DNA of 64,000 nucleotides from Arthrobacter sp. NicSoilB8. Its GTDB lineage: Bacteria; Actinomycetota; Actinomycetes; Actinomycetales; Micrococcaceae. Location of the stretch: NCBI RefSeq assembly GCF_019977355.1, contig NZ_AP024655.1, positions 2,170,001 through 2,234,000 on the forward strand, written 5' to 3'. Of this stretch, positions 53,680 through 63,833 are shown in pieces. The position numbers and the translations under genes are program-made. Positions within the stretch are counted from its first letter, which is position 1. Every line of letters starts with the position of its first letter. The notes beneath the pieces were generated by a model. It saw nothing but the letters and a program-made list of their open reading frames with translations. It did not search any database and was not told the origin of the DNA.

Positions 53680-54363
53680 TCAGTCGGCGTCGGGCACGCC
53701 GTCCCCTGACGCGGCCGCGGATTTGAGCTTCCGGCGTCTGCGCCGGCGCCAGACTATCCACAACCCAAGCACGACGATGGGGAGCAGCACCCAGCCGCCG
53801 ATGTCGAGAGCGTCACCGATGGCATGGGCCAGTGCGCCGGCGAGATAGGCGAGAACGCTGAGGCTCGCGACCCAGGCAATGGACCCGGTGATGTTCCACA
53901 GCAGGAACTTGGGCCACGGCATCTTGGCAGCCCCCGCGGCAATGGCGCCCCAGAGTCGGACGACAATGACCCAGCGGCCGAAGAACAGGGCCGTGCCGCC
54001 GTGCCGATCGAAGAACGACTCCATTTGGACGATGCGTTTCTCGTCTGCGTGGAAGCGCTTTGCAAGTCGCAGCATCAACGGACGGCCTCCCACCCGCCCG
54101 AGTACGTAGCCAATGGTGCTCCCGAGCATGGCGCCCAGGCTGCCGACCGCGATAACGGCAGCAAGGTTCAGATCTCCGTGGCGCGCCGAGGCGTAGGCCC
54201 CAAGCAGCACGGCCACGGCAGGAAGCGGTACACCGGCGCACTGGGCAAGCACAATCACGAAAACGCCGAAGTAGTACCCCCATTCGTCCGCAATCCCTGC
54301 TTCCGCGGCGACGAAACCTGCCCAGCCGAGCGCCACGAAGCGAAGGGCAGCTAATCCGGTCAT
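53680..54363 (-). CDS. DedA-family membrane protein
   Basis: 227 aa. Typical DedA layout: AQCAGVPLPAVAVLLGAYAS (re-entrant loop), GAMLGSTIGYVLGRVGGRPL, FFDRHGGTALFFGRWVIVVR (conserved F-GR-x-x-P/V-x-x-R) and AGAAKMPWPKFLLWNITGSI. DedA proteins act in lipid-carrier (undecaprenyl or phospholipid) recycling across the membrane. ATG 54363. Basic tail RRRRRRKLKS. Confidence 0.9.
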   Translation of the reverse strand: MTGLAALRFVALGWAGFVAAEAGIADEWGYYFGVFVIVLAQCAGVPLPAVAVLLGAYASARHGDLNLAAVIAVGSLGAMLGSTIGYVLGRVGGRPLMLRLAKRFHADEKRIVQMESFFDRHGGTALFFGRWVIVVRLWGAIAAGAAKMPWPKFLLWNITGSIAWVASLSVLAYLAGALAHAIGDALDIGGWVLLPIVVLGLWIVWRRRRRRKLKSAAASGDGVPDAD

Positions 54364-54637
54364 CCCTCACACCTCACTCCGCTGCTCCGCCGTAGTCCCT
54401 AATGACGGTCACCGCGCTGCCCGCTCTTGCTCTGCGGCCGTGACCCCCGCGACGACACCGGGATGGCCCTTGTATACCCTTGTGGCCGGGCTGCGTCAAG
54501 AGCACGCTACGGTCACAGCCCGGCCGGCGACGACTCAACGTCCTGTGGGCCATGCTCCGCGACAGCACTCCCGGCGCTCCGGTCCCCGCGGCGGCACCAA
54601 CCAGTGGGGAGATCTTGCCGGCGCAAGGGTGACGTGC

Positions 54638-55165
54638 TCACCACCCGTCGGTGCCCGGGCCACCCTTGAACGGGCCAACGATCTGCTTGGTAATCCAACC
54701 GCCGTAGAAGTCACCTTCCTGGGAGGTTACCTGCTCGCCGTCGACCTCGCAGGAGTCCATGTGACCCGGGTAGAGGGCCACCCGGGTACTGAGCGCCTCG
54801 AACCCCGGGGTGGGTTCCGGGTAGGTCCACCCGGCACGGGGAACAACGACTCCGCCAGCAACGACGTCGAAGTAGTGCGCTTCTCCCTTGAACTCGCAGA
54901 AGCTGGTGCCCTCGACCGGGACGAGTACACCGGCAGGGAATGATTCCAATGGCAAGTAGTAGACGGGCGGATGACTCGTCTCCAGGACGCGCACTGCATC
55001 GGTGGTGTCGGTGATTACCTGCCCGCCAAGCCGCACGGTAATCCGTTCGGATCGCGGCTCGACCCTTGGCGGCCGCGGGTAGTCCCATACTGATTCTTGA
55101 CCGGCCTGGGGTTTGACGGGCTGGGGACGCCGGAAGAAGCCGGAAAGACCATGAGCAGGAGTCAT
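54638..55165 (-). CDS. DUF427 protein
   Basis: 175 aa: SVWDYPRPPRVEPRSERITV, DAVRVLETSHPPVYYLPLES, GTSFCEFKGEAHYFDVVAGG and WTYPEPTPGFEALSTRVALY. All family blocks are present, including the Y-Y-x-P and F-C-E-F/W-K segments. Function unknown. ATG 55165 is chosen because residues before it are not conserved. Confidence 0.92.
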   Translation of the reverse strand: MTPAHGLSGFFRRPQPVKPQAGQESVWDYPRPPRVEPRSERITVRLGGQVITDTTDAVRVLETSHPPVYYLPLESFPAGVLVPVEGTSFCEFKGEAHYFDVVAGGVVVPRAGWTYPEPTPGFEALSTRVALYPGHMDSCEVDGEQVTSQEGDFYGGWITKQIVGPFKGGPGTDGW

Positions 55166-55350
55166 GTCCCCATGTTGCCATCTTCTGCCGGGATGCCACC
55201 ATGAACGCCGGGAGGTCTCGGCCGACATATGCGCCGTTGAGTCGGACCGGACATGGTCAGTTCCAGTCAGTCGTGATCCCCACGTTTTGTCCGCTGTGCG
55301 CCGGGCCGTGTCCGTCGCCAGCGGCCCAACTTTGCTTCAGGCCATTCGTA

Positions 55351-55935
55351 TCAGCGCTCTGATGCCTTCGCGGCCTTGATGGCGGCCTTGGCAGCCTGCT
55401 TACCGGCGCGGACTCTTTTCAGCGACTCGGGATCCACGATGTCGGCGACAGAAAGAAATGCGCTTTCCCGGCCATAGGGGTCGGCGGCCTCACGCCATCC
55501 TTGTGCCTGCAGTCCGCACTGCTTGCCGAGGAGTGCGAGGAAGATCTTCGCCTTTTGCTCGCCGAAGCCGGGCAATTCCTTCAACCTGCGCAGCACCTCC
55601 TGGCCGTCGGGGTCGTCCTGGTTCCAGATGGCAGTAGCGTCCCCATTCCAATCGCGCTGTACGGTCGCGGCGAGGTCCTGGACACGGCTGGCCATGGAGC
55701 TAGGGAAGCGGTGGATGGACGGACGTTCCTTGAAGATCTCCACGAAGTCTGCCGGGTCATGTTCGGCGATTGCGGCAGGGTTCATGGCCCCGATGCGCGT
55801 CCGGATTTTTTCGGGTCCGGCAAACGCAGATTCCATGGTCACCTGCTGGTCAAGCAGCATGCCGATCAGGAGTGCGAACGCGTCATTGCTGAGCAGTTGG
55901 TCGGCGGCGGGGTCGCCAGTGATATGCAGTTCCAT
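55351..55935 (-). CDS. HhH-GPD base-excision repair protein
   Basis: 194 aa. HhH-GPD fold: DAFALLIGMLLDQQVTMESA, FPSSMASRVQDLAATVQRDW and the hairpin LKELPGFGEQKAKIFLALLG (L-P-G-x-G-x-x-K-A). The catalytic Asp normally about 18 residues later is not obvious, and the protein ends in a Lys/Ala-rich tail (KQAAKAAIKAAKASE). Start ATG 55935, GGGAGG nine bases upstream. Confidence 0.88.
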   Translation of the reverse strand: MELHITGDPAADQLLSNDAFALLIGMLLDQQVTMESAFAGPEKIRTRIGAMNPAAIAEHDPADFVEIFKERPSIHRFPSSMASRVQDLAATVQRDWNGDATAIWNQDDPDGQEVLRRLKELPGFGEQKAKIFLALLGKQCGLQAQGWREAADPYGRESAFLSVADIVDPESLKRVRAGKQAAKAAIKAAKASER

Positions 55936-56174
55936 GGGCCCATCCTCCCATCTGCTTCGAGCCGCGTCATGGCACCGACGACACCACTGCCTTGCCGTCC
56001 ACGCCGGCGTCCCACGAACTCCGCAAGCGGGATGCTGAAGCGCCGTCCTCCAGAATTCATGGAACTTTGACGCCTGGCGCTCGCCGGCGGAGGCCGGGGC
56101 TTCCGGGTAATCGTCAATACGAGCATGAACTTTTACCCGATCCCAAACTGACGCTAAAGGGGGACATGGACAGG

Positions 56175-56987
56175 TCAGGTCAAATGGTCGAAGTCTCCTC
56201 GCGTCCACGCAGCGTGCCTTTCGGCGGAATCGTGCAGGACGGCCTTGGCTCCGGACGCGATTACGTTGTTGAAGTTGCCATAGATCCGGTCGAACGTTAG
56301 CTCTCCCAATTGCGCGGCGATTCGCAACGCGACCGCGCCGGATAGCGGCAAGAGATTCGGGTAGCTGCGCATGAAAGAGATGGAACGACGGTCTGGGTTC
56401 GGGTACACGCTGTCACCGGTCAGCAGGACTCCTCTGCTGTCTGCTCCTGCAGACCAGTGCACCACCGCGCTGCCCGGGAAGTGCCCCCCGGTCTGGTGGA
56501 GTCTCAACCCTTCGGCGATTGTCTGGCTGCCGGACCAGTATTCGATGATCGGATCATGGCGCCCGAGCCAGCGCCGGTCTGCGTCCGCCACAAGTACAGG
56601 GACGCCACCGAGCCGCCGCGACCATTCGACCTGCACGCCGAACATGTGCGGATGGCTGGCGGCGATCGCCAGGACCGGGCCTCGCTCAAGCACTGCCTTG
56701 ACAGCGCTGTCATCGACATATCCGACCGGATCCCACAGCAGAGAACCCTCGTTCGTCACTACAAGCTGAGCGGTCTGGCCGATCCCGACTCTTGGCTCCG
56801 TCTTGATCCCGATCAGCCCAGGCTCGTTCTCCTTCAACAATGTCTGCTGGCCCGCCTCCGCCAGCCCGTCCAGGGTGAGCCACTCTTGTCCGCGCTCGGG
56901 CACATACTGCCGCTCGTCGGCGCAGATCGGGCAGACCCCCGGGGTAGGTTCGTCGCGTTCGACGGCGCAGGTTGCGCAGATCAGCAT
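56175..56987 (-). CDS. Metallo-beta-lactamase-fold protein with zinc ribbon
   Basis: 270 aa. N-terminal zinc ribbon (CATCAVERDEPTPGVCPIC, Cys4), then an MBL-like domain: QLVVTNEGSLLWDPVGYVDD, AIAASHPHMFGVQVEWSRRL, HQTGGHFPGSAVVHW and GVLLTGDSVYPNPDRRSISF. The HxHxDH motif is reduced to HPHMFG, so the second metal site is not standard. ATG 56987 follows GAAGGGA. Soluble. Confidence 0.85.
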   Translation of the reverse strand: MLICATCAVERDEPTPGVCPICADERQYVPERGQEWLTLDGLAEAGQQTLLKENEPGLIGIKTEPRVGIGQTAQLVVTNEGSLLWDPVGYVDDSAVKAVLERGPVLAIAASHPHMFGVQVEWSRRLGGVPVLVADADRRWLGRHDPIIEYWSGSQTIAEGLRLHQTGGHFPGSAVVHWSAGADSRGVLLTGDSVYPNPDRRSISFMRSYPNLLPLSGAVALRIAAQLGELTFDRIYGNFNNVIASGAKAVLHDSAERHAAWTRGDFDHLT

Positions 56988-57552
56988 GGTTTGTCCCTTC
57001 CAACCGACTCGTGTCCCGCTTTCCGCCTCCGTCAACTTCGGCCGCAGGCTGGCGTGCCCAGACTATGCCGCGCGAAAGTGTCCCCGGAAGAGCGCACATG
57101 GCGGTATTTATTGGGCCGTCGATTTTCTATGTAAACAGTCTGGCAAACGTGAGGCAGATGTGATCGGTTCATGGACGTGAAACCCGGTTCAGCATTGTTC
57201 ACTGGCCGTTTCGCCGCTTCCGACGACGTTGCCCAATGGCCTTTGACTGTGCGAGCGCACACAAACCCTGGCTATGGTGCCGTTGGCGTCCGGTCATGCC
57301 ATTTTTCGATGCCTGTCCATAAATGGGTTGAAGGGGGAGGGCCAGCGACAGATGGCCCGGCCTTTTGGCTCTGGGGGCTCGGCGCCGCGCAGCGCCACAC
57401 TGATGCCATGAGTGACGTACTGACGCTGATTCCCCCGGCCGAGCCCAACTGCGTCGTCGTCCTCGGGCTCGTCCTCCTTGTCTCCGCCCCTCGGCCGCGT
57501 GCGCGACTGCCCCAGCGTTGGAATCACCCTTGCGGCCTCGGAAAGGAGCCCC
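56988..57552. other. Divergent intergenic stretch
   Basis: Between the MBL gene and the lipoprotein gene. A short relative (CCTGTCCATAAATGGG, about 57309) of the 24-bp repeat lies here. No gene is supported. Confidence 0.4.
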
Positions 57553-58629
57553 ATGCCTAGCCCCCGGCGCTGGCCAACTCGACTCGGCGTCACGCTCGTC
57601 GCCGTGCTCGCCCTGTTCCTCGCCGCGTGTTCTCAGCTCGCGGGCCAAAACGGAACGTCGTCGCCGGGCCCCTCATCGAGTACGGGCAACCCGGCCTGCG
57701 ATCTCATCACTCCGGAGATTGCGGCGAAGGCCGAATCCGGGCTCGTGCCTGTCGGGCAGAGCATCCCGCCCAAGCCGCCGGGAAGCAAAGCCTACCTCTG
57801 CACGTATTCGAGCAAGTCCAAGGAGTCAGGAGCGGCGTTCCTGTCGGTGGCCCTCACGTCTCCCGCGTCGGCCGCTGACATCTCGAAAGCCAGGTCGACG
57901 TCCGACTGCTCACCTGTCACGGGCATCGGCGACTTCGTCTGCCTGCAGTGGACGGGCTATTTCCGCGGCGAGGCCGGCGGCGCGTCCGCGAACGTCGTCC
58001 TGACGGCTGTCCGGGGCCACGAGACTCTCGAGATGCCCTACGTGGCCTCACCGCCGATGGAAGGGTCCGGCGTCCCGGACGGCAACGCGATGGCCCGCTC
58101 GCTCGCCCAGGCAGCAGTGGACGCCGGCTGGGGCAACGGCACTACACTCTGTGTCCCCGCGGCTCCGCCGGTGGGTCCGCCGGCCACGACGAACAACGCG
58201 GTCTGCGCCCTGATCAGTCCCGATGAGGTCAAGCAGGCTTTCGGGGCGACGACCCAGCCGCAGATCCTCCCGGGCGAGGCCAACTGCCGTTACACATTCG
58301 GTGACTTGGGCACACCGGGCCCGGACTCCCTTGTCTTCTCAATCGAAGTCTTCAAGGGGGCAGCCTCAGCGCCGGCCGCCCGGGACATGCCAGGCGAGCC
58401 GCTCGACGGAGTCGGGGACAGAGCGGCGTTCAACATGAGCACCGAACCCGCGGGCCCGAAGTCCCTCCGCCCCGCGGGCGACGTGCCGATCACGATCCTG
58501 TCCGTCATGGTGGTCAGGGGCCAGAACCTCGCGACATTCACCGCGCAGGTCCTGATCTCTCCGACCGGGCCTACGGCCGAACAGACAAAGGACCGGCTCA
58601 TCACCCTCGTGCGCGGTGTCGAGTTCTGA
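57553..58629 (+). CDS. Lipoprotein with two DUF3558-like repeats
   Basis: 358 aa. Signal peptide (RLGVTLVAVLALFLAACSQL) with lipobox LAAC, so it is lipid-anchored outside the membrane. Two related halves, each opening with a Cys motif: NPACDLITPEIAAKAESG (about residue 47) and NAVCALISPDEVKQAFG (about 215), each with a later Cys (KAYLCTYSS, EANCRYTFGD). ATG 57553 after AAGGAG. Ligand unknown. Confidence 0.85.
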   Translation: MPSPRRWPTRLGVTLVAVLALFLAACSQLAGQNGTSSPGPSSSTGNPACDLITPEIAAKAESGLVPVGQSIPPKPPGSKAYLCTYSSKSKESGAAFLSVALTSPASAADISKARSTSDCSPVTGIGDFVCLQWTGYFRGEAGGASANVVLTAVRGHETLEMPYVASPPMEGSGVPDGNAMARSLAQAAVDAGWGNGTTLCVPAAPPVGPPATTNNAVCALISPDEVKQAFGATTQPQILPGEANCRYTFGDLGTPGPDSLVFSIEVFKGAASAPAARDMPGEPLDGVGDRAAFNMSTEPAGPKSLRPAGDVPITILSVMVVRGQNLATFTAQVLISPTGPTAEQTKDRLITLVRGVEF

Positions 58630-58844
58630 CGCCGTGCTCTGTTCGGTGTGTGGTGGTGCCGGCCCATCGAAGTCTCAAGGGTGACGGGACCGCCAGACCA
58701 AGGGCTTGTCATTCTTGGCAGGCCACTGCACTGGTTGACGGAAGGCCGGCGGCACCGCTGACTTTTCTTTCGCAGGGCCCTAAAAGCAGGTCCGCAGGCA
58801 TAATCTACGACAGAACGCTTTCTTCCAACGCCCGGGAGCTCATC

Positions 58845-59168
58845 ATGGACACCGAATTCGCTGATGTCATCGATCATGACGTCACCACCATCACGTGCGT
58901 ATGCGGCAATACGGTCAGCAATGAGGGATTGATTCAGGCCAACTCGCAAGGCATCCCCGTTCACATCGGCGGAACCACTCCCGTGCCCGCGGGGCTGGCA
59001 TCGTGGCCTGAGGACGAGGATCTCTACACCCTGTGTCCCTCATGCGGCCGTGTTTACCATGACGTGGTCATCGAAGAGACGGGGACCGCGCCCGTTGCTT
59101 TTCAAATTGATGTCACTGCTGGACCGATTGCAGAGGCAATCCGGGTCCATTGGGACCTCAACACGTAG
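58845..59168 (+). CDS. Small zinc-ribbon protein
   Basis: 107 aa. CVCGNTVSNEGLIQANSQGI and LYTLCPSCGRVYHDVVIEET give two CxC/CxxC halves that could bind one zinc. Acidic, cytoplasmic, no known role. ATG 58845 with GGGAG seven bases upstream. Confidence 0.8.
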   Translation: MDTEFADVIDHDVTTITCVCGNTVSNEGLIQANSQGIPVHIGGTTPVPAGLASWPEDEDLYTLCPSCGRVYHDVVIEETGTAPVAFQIDVTAGPIAEAIRVHWDLNT

Positions 59169-59397
59169 CCTTGTGCCCGGGTTGAGGATCAGTGGCGATC
59201 TGCCGGGGACGGGCGGGGAACGTGGAGACCACGGCCTCGCACCCGGTGCGCCATCAGTGACTGTATGAGCTCCGTGAATGCCCGGTCGCATGGGCAATTT
59301 AGGACCTTTGGCGCATCGGTCTGCGGGGAAGTTTAGGGATCTTGACGGCTTGCCTCGGGCTTGGCATGGTGGAAATTGGATCGAGGAGGCGAGCACT

Positions 59398-59664
59398 ATG
59401 CAAGAGAAAAGTTGGTCGGTGAGCATCGTCATCGACGAACATGAAAACCAAACGCGGGCCACGGCGCGGTTGAAGGCCGAGGGCCGGGCTGAACTGGAAG
59501 GGGTCGGGTTGGCCCGGCTGAATCCGGTGGACTCCGATGTCCCCGAGATTGGAGACGAGCTGGCGACCGCACGCGCCCTGGCGGACTTGGCGCATCAGCT
59601 GATCGAAATCACGGCTGCGGACATCGAGAAAATTACCAAGGAACCTGCGCATCTCCGCCCTTAG
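59398..59664 (+). CDS. DUF1876 (dsRBD-like) protein
   Basis: 88 aa: KSWSVSIVIDEHENQTRATA, RLKAEGRAELEGVGLARLNP, EIGDELATARALADLAHQLI. The alpha-beta-beta-beta-alpha pattern of the dsRBD-like DUF1876 fold. ATG 59398 follows GAGGAGG by eight bases. Role unknown, common in actinomycetes. Confidence 0.9.
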   Translation: MQEKSWSVSIVIDEHENQTRATARLKAEGRAELEGVGLARLNPVDSDVPEIGDELATARALADLAHQLIEITAADIEKITKEPAHLRP

Positions 59665-59706
59665 ACTCGCGAAAGAAATATCCGCTCCTGCCTGAGGAGA
59701 GCGACC

Positions 59707-60768
59707 ATGGTTGACACGGCGGCACAGACTCGCCGGGCAGGCGCACGGAACGACTTCATAACGCAGCTGCTGGGCATCTGGCTCCTCCTGGCGGTCTTTC
59801 TGGACGGCTGGGCACACCTTCACCTTCCCGGGCTGGAGACCTTCTTTACCCCCTGGCACGCGGCACTATATTCGGGCCTCGTGGCCACGGCCGCCTGGAC
59901 GGCCATCGTGATCTGGAGGAACCGTCAGCCCGGACAGCCGCTGGCCCGGGCCATACCAGCCGGCTATCAGGGCACGGCCCTCGGACTCGCCCTCTTCGCC
60001 GTCGCTGGCGTTCTCGATCTGGCCTGGCATGAGATCCTGGGCATCGAAGTCTCCCTCGACGCGCTGGTGAGCCCGACACATTTGCTGCTGGGGTTCAGCC
60101 TCTTCCTCATCCTCGGCACCGGCATCCGGAGCGCGCGGGCGGCAAGCGGTTCAGAAGCCTTCGAGTGGACGCCAGCTGCCCTGCTGGCTCTCGCCCTGAT
60201 GACCGGTCTGGGCGCCTTTTTCCTCATCTACTGCTCTGCCTTCGTCCGGACCCCGCCGGCCGTCCCGTATGTGCAGACGCCGATCGGGAGCCCCGGGCAC
60301 ACGCAAGCTGAACTGCCCCCGGCCCTCGGAATGGCCAGCTATCTGCTGACCACGGCGCTGATCATCATCCCCTTCCTCTACGGCTTCTCCGGAGCCCGGC
60401 GGCCGCCTCACGGCATTGCCACGATCCTGGTCGCCGTGGTGGCTTGGCTGCCCCTGGCCATGTCGGGGCTGCGTCCGGCCGCGGCCGCCGGCGCGGCAGG
60501 CGCCACGCTAGTCGCCGTCGTGGCGGACGTGTTGCTCGCCAGACGGGATGGGCCGTGGCTGAGGCGCCGGTTACCGGCGGTCACCGCATTGCTGGCGGCA
60601 TTGATCTGGGCGGGCCAGCTGACCGGGATTGCCCTCGCGTCGGGGATTCAATGGCCCGTTTCGATGTGGCTGGGAGCCGTCGTGCTGAGTGCGGGATTGG
60701 CTGCGGCCCTGGCCTTTCTCAGCTCGTGGAACGCCAGGATCGTCCCGGGGCCGACCGTACCGCGATGA
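59707..60768 (+). CDS. Uncharacterised multi-pass membrane protein
   Basis: 353 aa, about nine helices. His-rich first part (FLDGWAHLHLPGLETFFTPW then HAALYSGLVATAAW), then VLDLAWHEILGIEVSLDALV, SPTHLLLGFSLFLILGTGIR and LPPALGMASYLLTTALIIIP. The paired His residues next to helices suggest a metal or haem site. ATG 59707 with GAGGAG nine bases upstream; 42 bp after DUF1876. Confidence 0.8.
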   Translation: MVDTAAQTRRAGARNDFITQLLGIWLLLAVFLDGWAHLHLPGLETFFTPWHAALYSGLVATAAWTAIVIWRNRQPGQPLARAIPAGYQGTALGLALFAVAGVLDLAWHEILGIEVSLDALVSPTHLLLGFSLFLILGTGIRSARAASGSEAFEWTPAALLALALMTGLGAFFLIYCSAFVRTPPAVPYVQTPIGSPGHTQAELPPALGMASYLLTTALIIIPFLYGFSGARRPPHGIATILVAVVAWLPLAMSGLRPAAAAGAAGATLVAVVADVLLARRDGPWLRRRLPAVTALLAALIWAGQLTGIALASGIQWPVSMWLGAVVLSAGLAAALAFLSSWNARIVPGPTVPR

Positions 60769-60859
60769 CAGTCATACGGGACAGCGAGCGCCTCAGGAAC
60801 CCGGGCGGGGAAATCCGACCACGCGACGTTGCTGACGGTGTCGCCCGTATCCTTGATAG

Positions 60860-62323
60860 ATGAGTGACATTGCGCAGTCAACCGTCACCTTTGATGGCCG
60901 TTTCGCCCGGGAGTTCAAGGAGATGGCGATTCCTTGGCGCGCGGAGGAGGCGCCCGACCCGCACCTTCTGGTGCTCAACGAGCGCCTCGCCACTGAGCTT
61001 GGTCTCGATCCGGCCTTTCTCCGGAGCCCTGAGGGTCTGCTTCTGCTGACCGGCAACTCCATCCCTGCGGAGGCCAGCCCGGTGGCGCAGGCCTACGCCG
61101 GCCACCAGTTTGGCTGGTACGCACCACGTCTCGGCGACGGGCGCGCGCTCCTGCTCGGCGAGATCGGGCACGCCGACGGGCAGCTCCGCGACATCCACCT
61201 CAAGGGATCAGGACGCACGCCGTTTGCGCGGAACAGCGACGGCCGGGCAGTCGTCGGTCCCATGCTGCGCGAATACATCGTGAGCGAGTCGATGCACGCG
61301 CTTCACATCCCCACCACAGGATCCCTCGCCGTCGTCGCGACGGGGCGTTCGGTGCAGCGGGAGACACTCCTGCCCGGCGCCGTTCTCACCCGGGTTGCGA
61401 GCAGCCACCTGCGTGTGGGCAGCTTCCAGTACGCCCGGTCCACGGGGGACATCGGTCTCCTTCGCCGCCTCGCCGACTACGCAATAACCCGTCACCACCG
61501 GGCCGCCGGGGAGGCAGGGAACCGTTACCTCGCACTATTGCAAGCGGTCATATCGGCCCAGGCTTCACTGGTGGCCCAATGGATGCTCGTAGGGTTCGTA
61601 CACGGGGTCATGAACACGGACAACATGACGATCTCGGGGGAAACCCTCGACTACGGGCCGTGTGCCTTCATGGAGGGCTTTGACCCCGCCGCAGTCTACA
61701 GCTCGATCGACGAGACCGGACGCTACGCCTACCGCAATCAGCCGGTGGTGGCGGAATGGAACCTTGCCCGGCTCGCGGAGTCTCTCCTGCCTCTGCTCCA
61801 CGATGACCAGGAGCAGGCGGTGGACCTCGCGGTGGAAGCACTCAGCGAGTTCCGCCGGCAGTACAGCGAAGCCTGGTCGGCAGGCATGAAGGCCAAGCTG
61901 GGGTTCCGTGAAGGGCTCGACGACGAAGTGACCTCGCCTCTTGTGGACGAACTTGTGGCACTGATTCAGGAGTCACGGGCGGACTGGACATCGTTTTTCC
62001 GGCACCTCGGCAAGGCCGCGCGCGGCCACGCTGGACCTGCGCGGGACCAGGTTCTGCACCCGGCAGGGTTCGATGCCTGGGTAAGGCGCTGGCGCGCCGA
62101 GGCCCCGGATGCTGACGCCATGGACCGGGTCAACCCCGTCTACATCCCGCGGAACCACCTGGTAGAAGAGACCCTGACTGCCGCAACCGGCGGGAATACC
62201 GGTCCGCTGGAAGGGTTGATGGACGCATTAGCCTCACCCTTCGACGAACGGACCGGTCTCGAGCATTACGCCGCTGCCGCCCCGGAAAGTTTCGGCCCTT
62301 ACCGGACCTTCTGCGGAACCTGA
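60860..62323 (+). CDS. selO: Protein adenylyltransferase SelO
   Basis: 487 aa pseudokinase-fold enzyme that transfers AMP to Ser, Thr or Tyr of target proteins under oxidative stress. Key regions: [40 protein letters not shown] (nucleotide loop), [40 protein letters not shown] (metal-binding Asn/Asp) and [12 protein letters not shown]. It ends PYRTFCGT with the conserved C-terminal Cys. ATG 60860. Confidence 0.95.
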   Translation: MSDIAQSTVTFDGRFAREFKEMAIPWRAEEAPDPHLLVLNERLATELGLDPAFLRSPEGLLLLTGNSIPAEASPVAQAYAGHQFGWYAPRLGDGRALLLGEIGHADGQLRDIHLKGSGRTPFARNSDGRAVVGPMLREYIVSESMHALHIPTTGSLAVVATGRSVQRETLLPGAVLTRVASSHLRVGSFQYARSTGDIGLLRRLADYAITRHHRAAGEAGNRYLALLQAVISAQASLVAQWMLVGFVHGVMNTDNMTISGETLDYGPCAFMEGFDPAAVYSSIDETGRYAYRNQPVVAEWNLARLAESLLPLLHDDQEQAVDLAVEALSEFRRQYSEAWSAGMKAKLGFREGLDDEVTSPLVDELVALIQESRADWTSFFRHLGKAARGHAGPARDQVLHPAGFDAWVRRWRAEAPDADAMDRVNPVYIPRNHLVEETLTAATGGNTGPLEGLMDALASPFDERTGLEHYAAAAPESFGPYRTFCGT

Positions 62324-62414
62324 GCGCCCGGAATGAAACTGAAGGATTGTCCTGAGCTATGGCCAAGCTCGTCGAGGCAGGCGGGGCCTTCGGTCTCGTG
62401 ACCCAAGCCCCCGG

Positions 62415-63638
62415 TCACTCTTTGCCCGCCCAGGGGTCGTAGTCAGCGATGAGCCCCTCCTGGCCCGGACGCTCATTTTCGGGGACGTGCTGCAGGTTCA
62501 CCCGCACCCGATACCAGAGCGAACTCGACCCGCGCATTCCGTCAACGAGGATGTCGGCGGGATGCAGGGCGGGGACGAGGTCCGCATGCAGCGTCTTCCA
62601 CTCGTCGAGCGCCGCAAGCGCCTCGGGCCTGGTCTTGGTACGGGCCACCTCGATCAGCGGCATCACCGACTGCCGGCGGCCCACGCCGTCGCCGCCGCGC
62701 GGCGGCTTTTCGGCGGGACCGAGGTCGGCAGCCAAGCTGATAAGTCCGTCGAGTGTCCCTGCAGCATTGTCGATGCCGGCGTGGGGGTCGCCCATCACTG
62801 CGAAACGCTCAATCACCGTCGGCACCGTGAATTGTTCCGGCCGGGTGGAGGCAACCTCATCCCAAGTGAGCGGAGTCGAGACTCGGGCGTCGGGCAGGGG
62901 CCGGATCGAGTATGCCGATGCCACGGTGCGGTCCTTGGCGTTCTGATTGAAGTCGACGAACACACTCTCGCCGCGCTCCTCCTTCCACCACCGCGCCGTG
63001 GCGAGGCCCGGGGCCCGCTTCCCGACCTCGCGGGCGAGGGTCTCGGCGGCGAGCCGCACGTCCCGGTAGGCCCACCGGGGCGCGATGCGCACCAGGATGT
63101 GGAGACCCCGCGAACCGCTCGTCTTCGGCCACCCCACCAGTCCCACGTCGTCGAGCACGTCACGCGCGACATAGGCGACGTCAACAATCTGCGACCAGTC
63201 GACCCCCGGCATCGGGTCGAGGTCGACCCGGAGTTCGTCGGGATGCTCGAGGTCCTCGGCGCGCACGGGGTGCGGGTTGAGGTCCAGGCATCCAAGATTC
63301 ACGACCCACGCCAGGCCCGCGGCATCCCGGATGACGGCCTCTTCGGCGGATGTCCCCGACGCGTAGTGCAGCGTCACTGTGTCGATGAAGTCGGGGTGGT
63401 TTTCAGGCACGCGCTTCTGAAAGAACGGCTCAGCGCCGATCCCCTTCGGGAAACGCTTGAGCACCATGGGTCGTCCGCCGGCGCCCCTCAGTGCACCGTC
63501 CGCGACGGCGAGGTAGTAACGAACCACGTCGAGCTTGGTCAGCCCGGGCTCGGGGAACACCACCTTGTCCGGATTCGAGATGCGAACCGCGTTACCGGCA
63601 ATGTTGAGGATCTCGGCGGGGGTCTTCGACGAGTTCAT
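62415..63638 (-). CDS. LigD-type DNA polymerase domain (NHEJ PolDom)
   Basis: 407 aa, stand-alone archaeo-eukaryotic-primase-like polymerase used in end joining. AVRISNPDKVVFPEPGLTKL, PMVLKRFPKGIGAEPFFQKR, DELRVDLDPMPGVDW (metal-binding DxD), TSGSRGLHILVRIAPRW (S-G-x-R-G-x-H) and SAYSIRPLPDARVSTPLTWD. Residues beyond 300 form a non-conserved extension (MPLIEVARTKTRPEALAAL). No ligase or Ku gene is next to it. Start at ATG 63638. Confidence 0.93.
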   Translation of the reverse strand: MNSSKTPAEILNIAGNAVRISNPDKVVFPEPGLTKLDVVRYYLAVADGALRGAGGRPMVLKRFPKGIGAEPFFQKRVPENHPDFIDTVTLHYASGTSAEEAVIRDAAGLAWVVNLGCLDLNPHPVRAEDLEHPDELRVDLDPMPGVDWSQIVDVAYVARDVLDDVGLVGWPKTSGSRGLHILVRIAPRWAYRDVRLAAETLAREVGKRAPGLATARWWKEERGESVFVDFNQNAKDRTVASAYSIRPLPDARVSTPLTWDEVASTRPEQFTVPTVIERFAVMGDPHAGIDNAAGTLDGLISLAADLGPAEKPPRGGDGVGRRQSVMPLIEVARTKTRPEALAALDEWKTLHADLVPALHPADILVDGMRGSSSLWYRVRVNLQHVPENERPGQEGLIADYDPWAGKE

Positions 63639-63833
63639 TCCGCCACGCTAGCAATGATCGGATGTACCAGCCAGAGCATCTGTGCGGCAGACGAGCCTGC
63701 GGTGAAAAGTGCCCGACCCGCGGCTGGGCGGCGCAGTTGTGTCATCCCGACGCCGTTTCTCGCCGCGGGACTCATAGACCGGCGCCGAGGGGAAACGCCG
63801 TGACAATTTGGGCCTGTAAACGTCACCCGCTGG

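Noticed and set aside
62487..63803. A 438-codon plus-strand frame opposite the LigD polymerase gene
   Set aside because: His/Arg/Gly-rich reading that mirrors the minus-strand polymerase; no domains and no ribosome site.
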